This document shows positions 48,451-61,800 of a stretch of 64,000 nt of DNA, in pieces. Position numbers and translations under genes: made by a program. Source of the stretch: Onchidella celtica (taxonomy: Eukaryota > Mollusca > Gastropoda > Systellommatophora > Onchidiidae); NCBI GenBank assembly GCA_963931925.1, contig OZ007571.1:15487506-15551505 (forward strand). Direction: 5' to 3'. Each line of letters opens with the position of its first letter. Within the stretch, counting starts at the first letter, position 1. The notes under the pieces were generated by a model. The model was not told where the DNA came from. It saw nothing but the letters and a program-made list of their open reading frames with translations, and did not search any database.

Positions 48451-49800
48451 GTTTAAGGTTACCAAAACCTTACTGCTGAAAAAAAAAATCCCGGCCCCTC
48501 CCCCCTTTCCTGTGTCACCCCAGGGGATCCACTGTGCTGTGATAATTTCTTCCCAATTTTCATTGCGTGTTTGCGATGGGAGTCAGGAATCCAGTGATCA
48601 CGTCGGCGCTGAAAACGAAATGATGCATGAACCGGTTAAACCCAAACTCCGATACAACTGACTCTGATATAACCACGTGCAAAAAAAAAATTGCTCGGAG
48701 TTGGCACACGCCCGGTTAACGAAAGTACTAACTGGACAGATTTAGCCTGCCGAAAATGATCTCAGATTTCTCCAGCTAAACTAGAAAATCAAAAACTTCA
48801 GTAGTCCCTGCTTGGTTGTGGATAATTCCGTCCTAAGTTTCAACAGCCTGTCGTACCCTGTGATCTGTGTGTCGGCTTTGATCACGGCAGATGTGCCCGG
48901 GCTGACACTGGGGTTAGTTCAATATTACTTCTCAGATTTCATCGCTGCGTTGATCTCTGAAGCAGCTGTCAGCAGTTTTATCATAATCTCAGGAGTCTGC
49001 TCTATTGAAATGGTGTCTTTGTATTTCAAATCAATATTCATTACTACACTGTACTCGTATCTCGACTCTTTTGGGGCCAACCTTTAGCTGTGTAAACGTC
49101 TGAAATCGATTTAACTCCGATATCTGTGGTGACGATTGGTGCTGATGTCGTTATTGTTGCTGCTGTAGTAGTGAGTCTGTCGTTACTTTTGGCTATCAGT
49201 TCAAAGTTAAATTTTGCATTGAAAAAAAACGTTGTTTTCAGTAAGTCATTTTATTTTATTACAGTGTTAAAAAAGGTAGCATTTTTACAAGAGAATATAA
49301 CTCTGTTGTTTTTTTGTCTTCTCCAGGTTTTCCCACTGAACGTCACCACCTGATCAGGCCGTCTTGGAGTCTCTAGTTCATCGTTTCCGGTGGGCGTGCA
49401 ACCTACTGTGGTGTGTCTGCACAAACAAACAGACAAAGGAACTATTGTATAGGTTAACTAAGCAACACAGGAACGGCAGCCTCGTTAAGGAAAAGAAGAA
49501 CGTAGTACTTGCCAGTGTGAGCAATCAACACCTTCAAAGCTCGTTCAAAGACTGCGTGGGTTTAACCTTTGCCCTACGAGGTCAAATATTCGTTGTGGTA
49601 TTTACTCGTTAGTGTAATAACCGTCGTTCACAAATACCTAAAGCCCTACATAGGTCTTCAGACAAATTCTACAAGGCCTACGTTCTAGTTGGTGATCAAC
49701 AAAGGCCGAGTTTGAGGAGCCGTGTACCTGGAATGGTTAGAGCCCGGCGTGGACATCTTTGAGTGACCAAGAACCAAATCTACACCAGTCTTGCTTTCAG

Positions 49801-49879
49801 GTGCAGATCTCGTGTGACTCCAAACTCGGCGTGAATGAGATCACCAATTATGTGCGGTGGATGTTGCAAGAACGGAAAG
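49801..49879 (+). CDS. SLC44A1: SLC44A1-like start-codon exon (5'UTR 49801-49834, coding from 49835)
   Basis: The acceptor cttgctttcag and the donor ggaaag|gtgagt bracket 79 bp. The frame that matches the next exon's phase has a TGA at 49832 directly before ATG at 49835, so translation cannot begin further upstream. Residues are MRSPIMCGGCCKNGK. A second ATG at 49850 would start MCGGCC, closer to the MGCC start of vertebrate CTL1. The cysteines are likely acylation sites (inference). It is too short to stand out as an open frame. Confidence 0.8.
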
Positions 49880-52800
49880 GTGAGTACATTTAGAAATAAT
49901 GTCTTGAGGGTGTGAGTGGTTACCTTACTCAGCCAGTTTTGCAACGGAAAATGTCGGATTTGATTGTTTGGTAGTGCATGGTCAAATCAAGAATGGTAGA
50001 TAAGGGGAGTGGGACGCGAAGACACATTTTTATTTCTTGACGTTGTTAACACTAACAGATATTTAAATCTGGGGAAATTTCTTTAGGTATTTAAACATTG
50101 GGTTACAACTGCCTACAAATAAATGTAATATCAACATTGAAACTGTACAGTGTTAAGAACCATGCACTTCCATTGCACAACAAAGTGACAGAAATGGGCA
50201 ACTTGCTGAGAATTTTGATCTTTTAAAAACAGAATTATTTTTGTTTCTTTCGTCCACCAATTTATCGATTATGTTATCAGCCTTGATCATTTCCGTGCGA
50301 TGATATTATGTATAGATGATACCTGAGACCCCGGTGTCCGGGTATGTTTGGAGGGTTAACCACCGGTATCAACTTGTAATAACAATATGACTGCGGGAAA
50401 CAAGATCTTTTATCGGTGCTTCGCGACGAAATAGGGGATAAATGATGTTTACAGTGATCCAGGGCTTCAAGTTTGTGTGGTGAAGAAGAAATCGATATTT
50501 TGAACTTTATCCCCCATGCCACCTTCACGTATGAATGCCTGTACACACACACAGACAAACACACACAGACATTCAGTCGGGAGCTGACATCTCTCCAATT
50601 TGACTAGTTGATCTTCACACGATCACTACTGGCAACTCCGACTTGGCGGCGATCAGTCAATACCATCTGATATGGTGACAAACCTTCACTTAATCACCAT
50701 CTCGGGTTAAGGGGGCTTCACACTTGATGCAGTCTGCGTGTAAAATCCCGTTTTTCGCGCCCTGAAGGAAAAAGCAGGAGGGAGTGGGTAGAGTTGAAGG
50801 AAAGAAAAGGGCAAACTCAGTACTTTATGCATAAATGTTCAACAAACCGATTGCTTGCTGTTGGCGGTGTTTGTCGATGTTTGTGAAAGAAATTAAACCA
50901 AAAAAAAGAGAAGAAGAAGAAGAAACAAACTGAAGTGTAATTAAAAGAATGTGATAACTATGTTCCATTCCACAAAACACTGAAAAACTGCATTCGAAAT
51001 AATCACATTTAATGGGCAATTGAAATAATTACATTTAATGTTGTGCTTCACTTTAAGGAAAAAAAGGCGCCTGATTGAAATGTCCATCATGTGTTTCAAA
51101 ATCTTTTTCTCACGAAGTAAAAACTATTTAATCCCAGGGCAGTTTGGGTGCACTCTGCTTTTTGCTCCCCGGGAGTTCCTTGAGGAATTTCCTCCAATAA
51201 ATGAAACGCTCGTCCCTTCGTGGAATGTTCGCCCCCATTTTTTTTCAGTCACGTGATAATTTAGGTTTTGATAAATTTTCAGTAAAAATCACAAAATAAT
51301 TGATTGCCCTCCAAAAACTGCATGTGACAGCTCTCCGAATGCTGCGGGCAAGTGTTGTTAATAGTTTTTACCAAGTATTGCCTGAATCAGGGCGATTAAT
51401 ATTCCAATTAATGGGCAGACTTTGCAAGTGCGAAATTCCGACTTGTTTTGTGTTCTCAGCACGTGAAAAATACCAAAAGGCATTGAAATTTTTAGTTTGT
51501 AATTCTCTCCCTTTCCCCTGGCTGACATCTCGAGTATTTGATAAAAAGTTAAAGGTCAGTTGATGCAGTGTTGCATGTGGCCCTAGGTGGTGCTTTTAAA
51601 GCACAAGTAGACAAAACAAGAACCATGACCTTTTCGTCTTCCATATTAAGTCGAAGATGAAACTGACAGTTTGTAAGTGGATGTGAAGTAATTGACACTC
51701 GTGCAGTCCCTCAGGTATCGTTTTCTTCCCTGTCATTAAACACGAGCTCAATCAGCAGATTGGAAGCTGAAGAGGAAAATGACGAAAATAATGACATTTC
51801 TAACAAGAACAGAGTTACTAGTGCATGTTGAGATAACGACGGTGCGCGTAATTATCTGCAGGTGTTTGATATCGAATAAATTATTGTCTAAGATCGCAGA
51901 CAGTATTTTGTTCATAATAATTTCCAAAAATATTTGTATGAAATGCTCGTAGGACAGTAAATTTCTGGGGGTGTATAATGTGCAGGCAGGGGTCGGTTCC
52001 TGTTTCAGGGATCTTCAAGTGCTCGCTTCTTTACTGTCTATTTTTCCCAGCTTTGAAATTGATTTTTGAGATCTTTGGAAATTCTTTTTTTTTCTGGTTG
52101 TAATTGCCTTGTTAACTAAATGTTTCTACCATCTTATCTCCATTATTATTTTTTCAAATATCTTTCTTTACAATAAAAAATGATGAGAGAAAGTATTTTA
52201 GATTTAAACATCATCAGGACAGGTCATGATGTGTACACTGACGCCCACAAATTTGCTGGATTTATAGAAAGCGTGACCTCCTCTAACGACGTGCCAGTAG
52301 CGCAGAGAAGTGAAAGATTCATGATCTCCTTGGCGCTGTAAAGTCTCATTTTACAAGGCAAATGATTTGGACTGGTTTGATTGTACATCTCGGCACCGCC
52401 ACTCAGGCAGGAGTTGCCAAAACTCACACATAAACAGCTGCAGCCAGCGCTGCCATTGTTTTCTTGTTTTGCATTCCTCAAGTTCTCCGACATAACACAC
52501 CCGTGGCATTTCACAGCGGCAATTGATGGAGATCTGTGTTTGGTCATAAACACGGTACCCAACAAATTGGAGCGTTGCTATTGTTATTATCAGAGAGTTT
52601 AACGTGCCTTAGTCGTCTCGGCCAATCGCCAGTCGGGTCCTGGGTTTTTAGGAAATAATACCTGATATCAATCTGGCGACACAAATCCTTGGAAGGTCAA
52701 CTACATTCATAATTACGCAAATACTCACGACAAATTAATGTAGTTGAACTATCCAGGCAGCCTACAGATACCCTGCACCATATGGTGCCTTTCGTGTGTA

Positions 52801-55800
52801 CAACCAGTTTCTCAGGACAACCTCCATCATTTCCAGCAGGAGGTCTGCATCAGGCAGAAATTTGTATTTTCTATCAACATTTTCTTTGGCTTTCGTTCTC
52901 CATGTCTCAATTTCCTTTTTTTTTTTTTTTTGTCGGGACGTAGAGCAATGAAAATATTTCTAACATGCATGACAAGAAGAGGAACGGCTTTTGAACTTGG
53001 TTAATTACGAAATCTGCACTACCAATTTGCTTATTTTGATAACTTACCTTTATTCACCTTATTTTATAACCAAATACATAGATTCGGCGTAGAAAATAAG
53101 TTTGCCCTTTCATCTGGAGCCAATATCGGATTACTATATTGAGTTCGGGTTATTCCTCACCGAATTCAGGTCTGGCTCTACAGAATAATAGTAATACTTT
53201 TTCTCAGTAATTTTACAATGTGGGAGAGCTAACCATACTCCCTGAAACCGCATTACTTCTTTTCATTTCTCTACAATATATTAATGATTTTTTTTTTTGT
53301 CTGTTAGACTGTGTTTGCATAGAAATACGAGAATTTTAACCCACGCTGTTTTACTAAACTAAGACAGTTCTTTCCCCTCCCTCTCGCGTCATTTCATCTG
53401 TCATGTTAGCTTCATTAGTACTTTTCCAGCTGGTTAATTAAGACCGCACCGAACGGAAGGTTGCGCACTTTCCTTTAGTGAACGGTCTAACCTGTAACCT
53501 AGAGTCTGGTAGTTACCGAAGAAAGGCGAGTTATGCAACTATGGGGTTGTTGATGGTGGTGGTGTTTGTTCACCTGTCTCATGGTAACAAGTCTGTTAAA
53601 GTGAAATCTTCGTTCTCTCTGCATGGATGCCTGAGCTGGATACAGTTACCACTCATTTGTTGTATAAATAGAGAGTATTGTATGACTTAAAACATGGGAG
53701 GTGGGAATAAACTGAAGAGGTGCATCACTGCCAGGAGAAGGCTTAGAGTGGTAGAGATAATTGTAAATAGTTTAGTGGTACTAGAAAAACACTAGAAGCG
53801 GTGATGACAGGACTTGGTATTTGTGGTTACAAAAACAATGGAAATGTCATACACATGTACATGTAAAACACTTCCAGTTGCATCTGCTGTTGTGGTGGTA
53901 TACTTAGTGTTATTACTGTAGTGGTATGTAACAGGACCGCCTCGAAGCAACAGCAGTACGAGTATTAGTAAACTGTACTAATTGTAGAAGACGTAGTATG
54001 TAGTAGATATTATTATGATGGCAATGGTGGTAATTATTACAAGTACAGAGAGCATGTTGCTCGTTTGACCTTCATTGATTTATAACATTTCATTGGTACT
54101 GAAAAAATGAACAGAGAGCAACAGAAGATATGTTGGAGATGAAGAGTTATGTATGGTGTTATGAAGTGTTACATTTTCTCTGCCTGCAGGATGCCAAGGA
54201 TGAAAAGGGATTACTCAGCAACCCGAGACGTAATCGAGGATGTACCGACATTTTGGTCTTCCTTGTCTTCGTCTTCTTTCTGTGTGGCATGGTGAGTACA
54301 CAATTATTACGTACCAAATACCCAGTGCTCAGTCTTGACCGTTCTTGATTTCCCCTTGTCTGTTATGTCGATGTGCAAGTTGATTTTCTTATTCTTCTTC
54401 GTATTTTTCTGCTTTTTGTTGTTGTTGTTTTTTTTCTTGCTCATCACTGTTAGTATCCTAGCTCAAGCATATAAGCAGTTATAATAAAGGCACGAACTTC
54501 TCAGATCTTTAAAGTAGTTCATTAAGTCGCGTCAAGCCCTGAAATTCATAGCAACGGGAAAAAGATTTGGAACATGCATCGACCTGTACACACCTTCAGC
54601 TTGATCATCTTGGCCTGTCCCTTGGTAGGGATTTCGTTTTGGGTTTTTTTTTTTTTTTTTGTCGTTGTTGTCGTTGTTGTTGTTGTTGTTGTTGTTGTTT
54701 TAATGTTTATATTTTTCAGAGGCAAAACACATTTTTATAATTTAGTTTATGTGAAAACAAAAGATCTTCCAGGGGACCCAGCCTTATCTCTGTTTTTTTT
54801 TTTAAATAAAATTCTTATCTAAAGCTAAAAGCATCTAAGTTCCAGTGTTTGCCATTGCTTGACTAAAGTGTCAAGAGTTTACTTCGGGCTGTTGCTTACA
54901 TTTGCGGGTATTAAAGTGACCCCCCCCCCCTCCCGGCTGCTCCAAAAGTTTTCATTGCGATTGACCGAAAAAACAAACAGCCAGCGATGAGCAAGAGGAC
55001 ATTTACGAGGATAAGCTAATTAGGGCATCTAAAATAGTAATAATAAGAAGTGTAACCAACGGATAATGACTCCTTTTTTTCCAGCAGTTGAATATTTTGT
55101 TGCTGTTAGTGGTTGTTTTTCCTGTTCTAACACCAGCCTTATGCATCTTTTACACATTTCCCGCTTGGCAGACATTTTGTGTGAAAAAACAAAACTCGAC
55201 CCGTCTGACATTTGAAACAATACATCCACAGCCAACCCTCCCCCCCCCCCCCCTCCGCACGAGTTCTCCCACGCTGAAGACATCAACATACGCGCTCCAG
55301 CCGCTCACTAGCTCAGCACTGTTCACACCTTGACTCCGGTGGTGCACCGCCAGTCATGGCACCATTATTATCTCTCTACAGCAGCTGACCTCCTGACTGT
55401 CTGTCTTGTTCCACAAAAAAAAAAATCGATATTGTTTGCTTCTTTCTGTTTGTCACAGATTGTCTTGTCTTCGCCATGAAAGTCTTTCCCCAATGGCTAT
55501 TTATGATTTTATATTGTATTACGCTTTATCTGTTAGTCTGTACCTTAAAATAGCTGATTCAGAAAGAAAATTTTTCTCACTCACAATTCCTCGGGGAATC
55601 CCCTACTCCCCCGCGCCTGTGTTTTTTGTTTTTTGTTTTTTTGTTTTTGTTTTCCCTCTTCTACGCGACGTCTGTGTTCTGACTTTTTTTTTTTTTCTCA
55701 TCTAAATCTTAATTGACTGGCCCGCGGTTGCTTTAAGTCTCATTCTAATTTTATATGACGTGTATCCTTGGCATGAATGCTTTCAAATAACATGAATAAC

Positions 55801-58800
55801 GACAACAACAAAAAATGCCATGGACTGGGATTAAAAAGGGGGAAAGAGGGGGAAAGGTATACGTATACAATGTCCACCCTTGCTTTGGCACGTTTTTGGG
55901 TTTTTTTGTGTGTTTTTTTTTTTCAAACTCTACGTAAAGCTCGGGGCCGTTTTTCCTTAATGACAGGGCAATCCAAAGACTTGAAAGGAAAGATTATGTG
56001 AGATATACCAATACATGACTATTGGCATGTCGTCATTGATGATGTCAGATTCTCATACCATTTTTGGAACAAGAGAAAGGAGTTCATCGATCATTTTGGT
56101 CGTGTTCATGTGCAAAACAACAATTTAATTTTCTATGACATTTAAATGGTCACCCAAGAAAAACCGGAAACAGTTCTGCTGTATTAGCATTTTTATATAT
56201 CCTTTAAAACTGTTACTGAATCTGATTGGCTGAATTGCTCACGCATCACTGACTACGTCAAACGGAATTCCAGTGTTATCATCCGGCCATGTTTTCTTCA
56301 TAATGTCAGGGGAAGTTAGTTGTCCATATATGGAATGTCTAGGATTTCCTCTTGTCAGGGTAGATTCCTTTATTTTCCAATGAAATGGCTAGGTTTTTTA
56401 AGCTAATGACGTCACTAAGCGATCGCTTATGCAGTTACTTCGTCTTTGTTTTTTCTCTGTATGTTTGGAATTACCTTCGATCGTGAGCTGAAGACGGGGT
56501 ATTCCTTCCTTTCCGAGTTAATTTAAGCTGCCCTAGTAATCTCCATTACATTTCTGCCCAGTCAGAATAAAGAAAATATTGTTGTTTGTGGGGAATCTGC
56601 CGGTAAATGTCACTTCCGTTGCGTCAACAACGCGTGACGGTAGGTTTTTCTCCGACCTATGATATTCCTCAGTTTAATATCCTTTATCATCGACGAGTTA
56701 ATGGCGTTGTCGTCACAGGCGAGATTCCATGGTGAATCCCATGCCGGAGATCAATACAAGTGAAAACCACAAACATGGTCATTATAATACGTGTGCGAGG
56801 ATTTACCTGTCCCCGGTAATTGCTTTCACGATCTTTGTGCCAGCCTTGTCCTACATTCTGCACAAAGGCCAATTTATTTCCACGGAAGGAATCCCCCTTT
56901 ACCAGTGGGAGATTGTCTACCATTACCTCAACAACGTCATCGTGTTTATCTGCCTAGGCTTCGAGAGGAGATCGAAGTGCGTTTTTTTTTTTTTTGCTTC
57001 TTTTTCTTTTTGGCCTAAGCAAGGATGATTTTTTTCATTCATTGAAGCGAGGGCTTGCCGTGGGGTTGGCACATCAATACAAGCCGTGCAGTTAGGAGAG
57101 GGGGGGAAAAGTTATAATCATCAACTGGGTAGCGTAGAGGGCGCCGTCTCTCTGACGTAATGACTTTGGCAGATAAACAGGCGCACGTATTGATTGTGTC
57201 ATTTTAAATCTTCCTGCGGTTTGCCCTTTTTTTTTTTTTCCTTCCTCTTTATTGTTTTCTCGTGGCTAAAGATTTTGTAATCTTGCAAAGCGTATATTGT
57301 TGTCGTGCGCTGTAGGAGCAAAAAATGTCAAAGACTGCCGTTTATGGAATGTGTGCCATGTATGAAATTGATGGCAGTTGATGGCAGTCTCTGCCTGGCC
57401 TTTGAACTGAACGATCATTTCAACCAAAGTGATAGTTAATGGTATACAATTTCTACGTTACGCATGCGCGTGCGTGATGCACAAAGCTCTAGTTTTGTTT
57501 TATTTTTGAACCAAATGCCTCTTAATAATTTAATTTCATCTTGTAAGCTGTGTTCAAAATGTATTTGTGGAAATGTTGTAATATTTTAAGACTTAATTTT
57601 AAGTCTAGTTAATGCGTACGCCTTTGTGTATAGATTTGTTTCCTTATTTGGTATGTAGCAGATCAAAAATAAGATTTGTACTGCATGACCATAAAGTGTC
57701 GAAATTAGCTCTTCGCCTGCAACTTCCACAGCTACATTGCCATGCCGTTGTATGTAGATTCACTAGATTACCATAGTGATGTTCTTAACAACAAACCAAC
57801 ACCCACTGCCCACTTTAAATATAGCGCAAACCCTAGCCATGGTCACTCTTACGGTCAGTTCTGCTTTGTTCTCCCCAGCAATTCGTAAATGTATTCGCCC
57901 ATTCAACACTACTCATAACATTACATGAATGTAAGTGTATCATGTTTCTGATACGACTGTCGTGATAATGCTCTCCTTAATACCCCCCTCCCCCACTCCC
58001 TAACCATCGTCCCACTCCTCACTGTACGTCCGATAGCGTGATTGTCAAGTCGTCCAATAGTGATAGACACAGAATGGTGAAGCGCTGAGTTTAGCCATCC
58101 TTAACAAACCGTTCTGAGTAAAACAGAAACGGGTTATTAATTTGTATGAGATAAGAGAGGATAGATGACCATTTTCGCCACTCTAAGAATGTGCATCTCA
58201 GGCCTTTACATGTTTCAACTTCTATAGAAGATTACGCTATTCTGTGATCAGAACTTGGAGTTAATGCCGGAGTGTTTTTACTTGCTGTTCATGTTCATTT
58301 TGATGGAAATCAAGGCAGTAACCTTTCAGTGGTATCACATAGTTCACATTGAGAACAGTCAATTGATACCTGTAGCCGCCAATGACTAAAGAGCAATTAG
58401 TCTGATTGGCGCGTTGGCCTTTAAGAAGTCAGAGCTTGGGGGGGGGGGGGGAAACTTTAAAAAAAAAAAACACTTTCAGGCGCTAGACAGTGCTGTCTTT
58501 TTTCTTTTTTATATAGACTTCAGCCAGTGCATTGGTTTTTTTGGTGTGGGGGGGGGGGGGGTTCCAACGTTTTTACCTCCTGATAAAATTAAAACGGAAG
58601 TCATCATTATTTTGTCTCCCCCCTCCCCCCCCCCCTTTTTTTTTTTGTCCTCGAGAGTCTGGGGTAAAAAAGCTTCAAGATTGAGACGGCTAGCAATGTT
58701 AAAGCGGTGACCTGTGGCGCACGCTGGGCAGGAAAGCTGGATGGAATCAAAGCCAGTACTCACCAAACCAAGCACGTGCAAAGGATTTAGTGCTGGTCTG

Positions 58801-61800
58801 GTTGTTCAGTCTCCGTATACTTGATTGAGTTCAGATTGGTCCAGCGGGAGGGGGAGGTGGGGGAGACATGATTCCAAGTCGATTTGTTGTTGGTTTTATC
58901 CTACACCGTCAGGCAAATGTTTAGGTTTGATTCCCCGGACATGTCTGGGTTCTTCTTATCCCACCATACAAAACTTACTCTGTGTGTAGAAATCGAAATG
59001 CAGAATGCAGACTTTGCCTCTCTGTCCACGTCCATTGCTAAGAACGTCTTTGCCTTCGACGATTCCCGAATGCATTATATGTTGAAGAATGCCCAGGCTC
59101 ATACCGGGAGGGGGTGGGGAAGAGAAGAGGTGGAAAAGGGGGAGCTTAGTGATGTAGGCTAGATGGCCTACATTAAGCGATCAGCGTCTCCGAAATATAA
59201 CACGACTCACACCCACAAGAAGTGGGATTTCATGGCGTAGCTCTGAGCATATCAACCTCAAATCTTTTCACACCCACAAGAAGTGGGATTTCATGGCGTA
59301 GCTCTGAGCATATCAACCTCAAATCTTTTCTCTCAACCCGCCCCACTCCTCGTTTGCCCTGCCTACCGATCTTTGTGCTTCTTCTATTTGCCATTTGCTG
59401 TCTTGCTTTTGCATCCGCACTAACAAGATTCGAACCCACACCTCTTTTGATCCTGTGATGGTGAGACTGTGATCTCACTAGGCTTTGCTTTAACAAGCTA
59501 GCGTGCCTGTGTGACCAGTCTGTCGACGCATAGAATTTTCTCTTACAAGCTAATGGTGGGCCAAGGATCATCATAAACAACTGAGAGATGTCAGCAGACT
59601 TTATTAGCCTGTCTTCAGCCACACGGTCTTGGCTCCAGCGTGTTTTTATTAGATAATTATCTCTGCTATCAACCGGAAAGCTTCCAAGAATGTTTTTAAA
59701 ACCAATATTTTCTCCATAATATTATACGTTTGTCGCCCTTCGTTTCCTCTCCTTTTTTTTTTCCTTAATCGCAAATCAGTTTGACCTGAAGTCACTGTGC
59801 GCATGAGGCAATTCGCTTAGCTAACTATAACTTACTGAACTAGTTTGCTCGTTTATCCATCGTTTGTCTATAACCAGTGGCTATTTTTCTGTCTGCCATC
59901 CTATTATCCTGTCAAGTGCAATTTTGTTTGAAGTTTAACTGTTATGTTCTGCGTGATGAAAGACCTAAGATTAAGCTGAGCGTTGGACGTCCTTACTGAA
60001 GTATTGTAATTACGAAACAGCTTAAGATTTGAGACCCTCTAAACAAACTAGTCGTTTCCCTCTCTTTCAGAGTTCTCTTTAAAGAAAAAAAAAGTGTGTA
60101 GTCGATTTAAAATGGCATTTCAGAAAACCGCTGGTATCAGTAATTTTAAGTGTGTCTAGACTGAAATAAGCTGTATCACTGAGAAAGTGTGAATTGCTTA
60201 CATTGCACAGAGATGGTAGCAAAGTAAATTCCAGAGCTGATGGGTAAGGGTGTCGACAGTAAAGTTTGGAATTGAGAAATGTCTATTACGCTGCATCATA
60301 AGTTACAAATTTAGTCACAGATAATAGACATGCCAACAACAACAATGTCCTTATCTGTTAATAGTTGTTAGGTTGACCTTAAACATCAGAGCAGATTGTG
60401 CAATGCACACGGACGATGGTGCTACAAAAACAACCAAGAGATCTCTCAGCGCAAACACAGTGCAAATAACGGAAAAAATGTGGCACGAATTACGTCAAAA
60501 ATAACTCGCTTACCTACAAGAAACTGTAATTCTTTTGCAGTAAATATACATTTTAATGATTTTCTCCTGTCGATAGCTTGATTGTTTTCTGACAGTTTTA
60601 CCCCTCATCGATTCCTTCGTTGGTCGTCGTTTTTTGTTGTTGTTAGTTTTTTTCTTTAAGTGGGTATTCAAAGGCATTTTTAACATTCATAATAGCCTCT
60701 CCAAAGACAGGACCTAGAAAAAATAAAATGATAGATTTGACACGCGCCGAAAACCATTTTCTGTCGCCGCCGCCGTGCCGGGTTTTGAGCAAAGCGAACT
60801 AATTTTTTTTTTTAGCCCCCAATGAAGTGAAATTTTCTCTTCAAACAATCTATGAAAATTTCTTATATTGACAGAGATGACGTTTCTTTCTATTGCAAGC
60901 CGATAATTGACGCCCTGGTGTGATGAAATCTCAGTAAATGCTATGCAGTTTATCTCTAGCACTGTTGCGGCAAGAGATAGAGTTATTTATCCAATGATTA
61001 TCTGCATCGTGTATTTACTGCCTCGCTCCAGCTATTTATTTCACCAGAAAATGCTCTTTTTACCTGGCTCTCAGCAGAAACTCTATTTTTCTCTTTATTT
61101 AAATACCATATAAACTTCAGTGAGCTGAGTCCTTTTTTTCCCCTCATGTCGATTTTTTTTTTTTTTTGCCACGTTGTCTGTTTCAAGCAGCCTGTTGGTT
61201 TATGAGTTGTTTTCCAAACTAGAAAGCTATTATGACAGACGGTGTTTCTGTTTTCGTTGCTGTCTTTTTATTGTGCGAATGTGCGAATTTTTACAAAGAT
61301 TCACCTGATTAAATCGTTGTATGGCAGAGAGAAACATCATTAATGGTGGTCTGAGCTCGTAAAATCGGGTTTAGCGCGTGAAATAACAGCTTTGATGATC
61401 GTAGCCAGGAGTGAAATATATGGCTTTATCTCCCATCTCAGATATTTACACTTCAGGTTACATGATGATAATAAGTGTAAGACGATTCCAGATTTGTGCT
61501 GCACATTTGAAAATGCACCCTTGATGATACTGATATTTGATCTGGGAAAAAGGAGAGAGGATGGAGATGGAAAAACGGTCAAAGTTTTATTATTATGTTG
61601 ATCAAAGTAATTAATATAACATTCATAGTTCCATCAAGTCTAGAGCAGTGCCATTTTCTTTGTCGAACTAATATAATTTTATTATTTCCTTGACGAATTC
61701 AATGTCTGTGTCCCTTTGGTTTAGTTTGGTTAGTTTTCAATGGTGGAAATGAATGAGTTGTACATGCTGTTATATTTGGACAAGTCCTGTATAATAGCTT

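Noticed and set aside
59154-59180. Short inverted repeat atgtaggc...gcctacat
   Set aside because: An 8 bp stem with a 6 bp loop is expected by chance in 64 kb and lacks flanking repeats.
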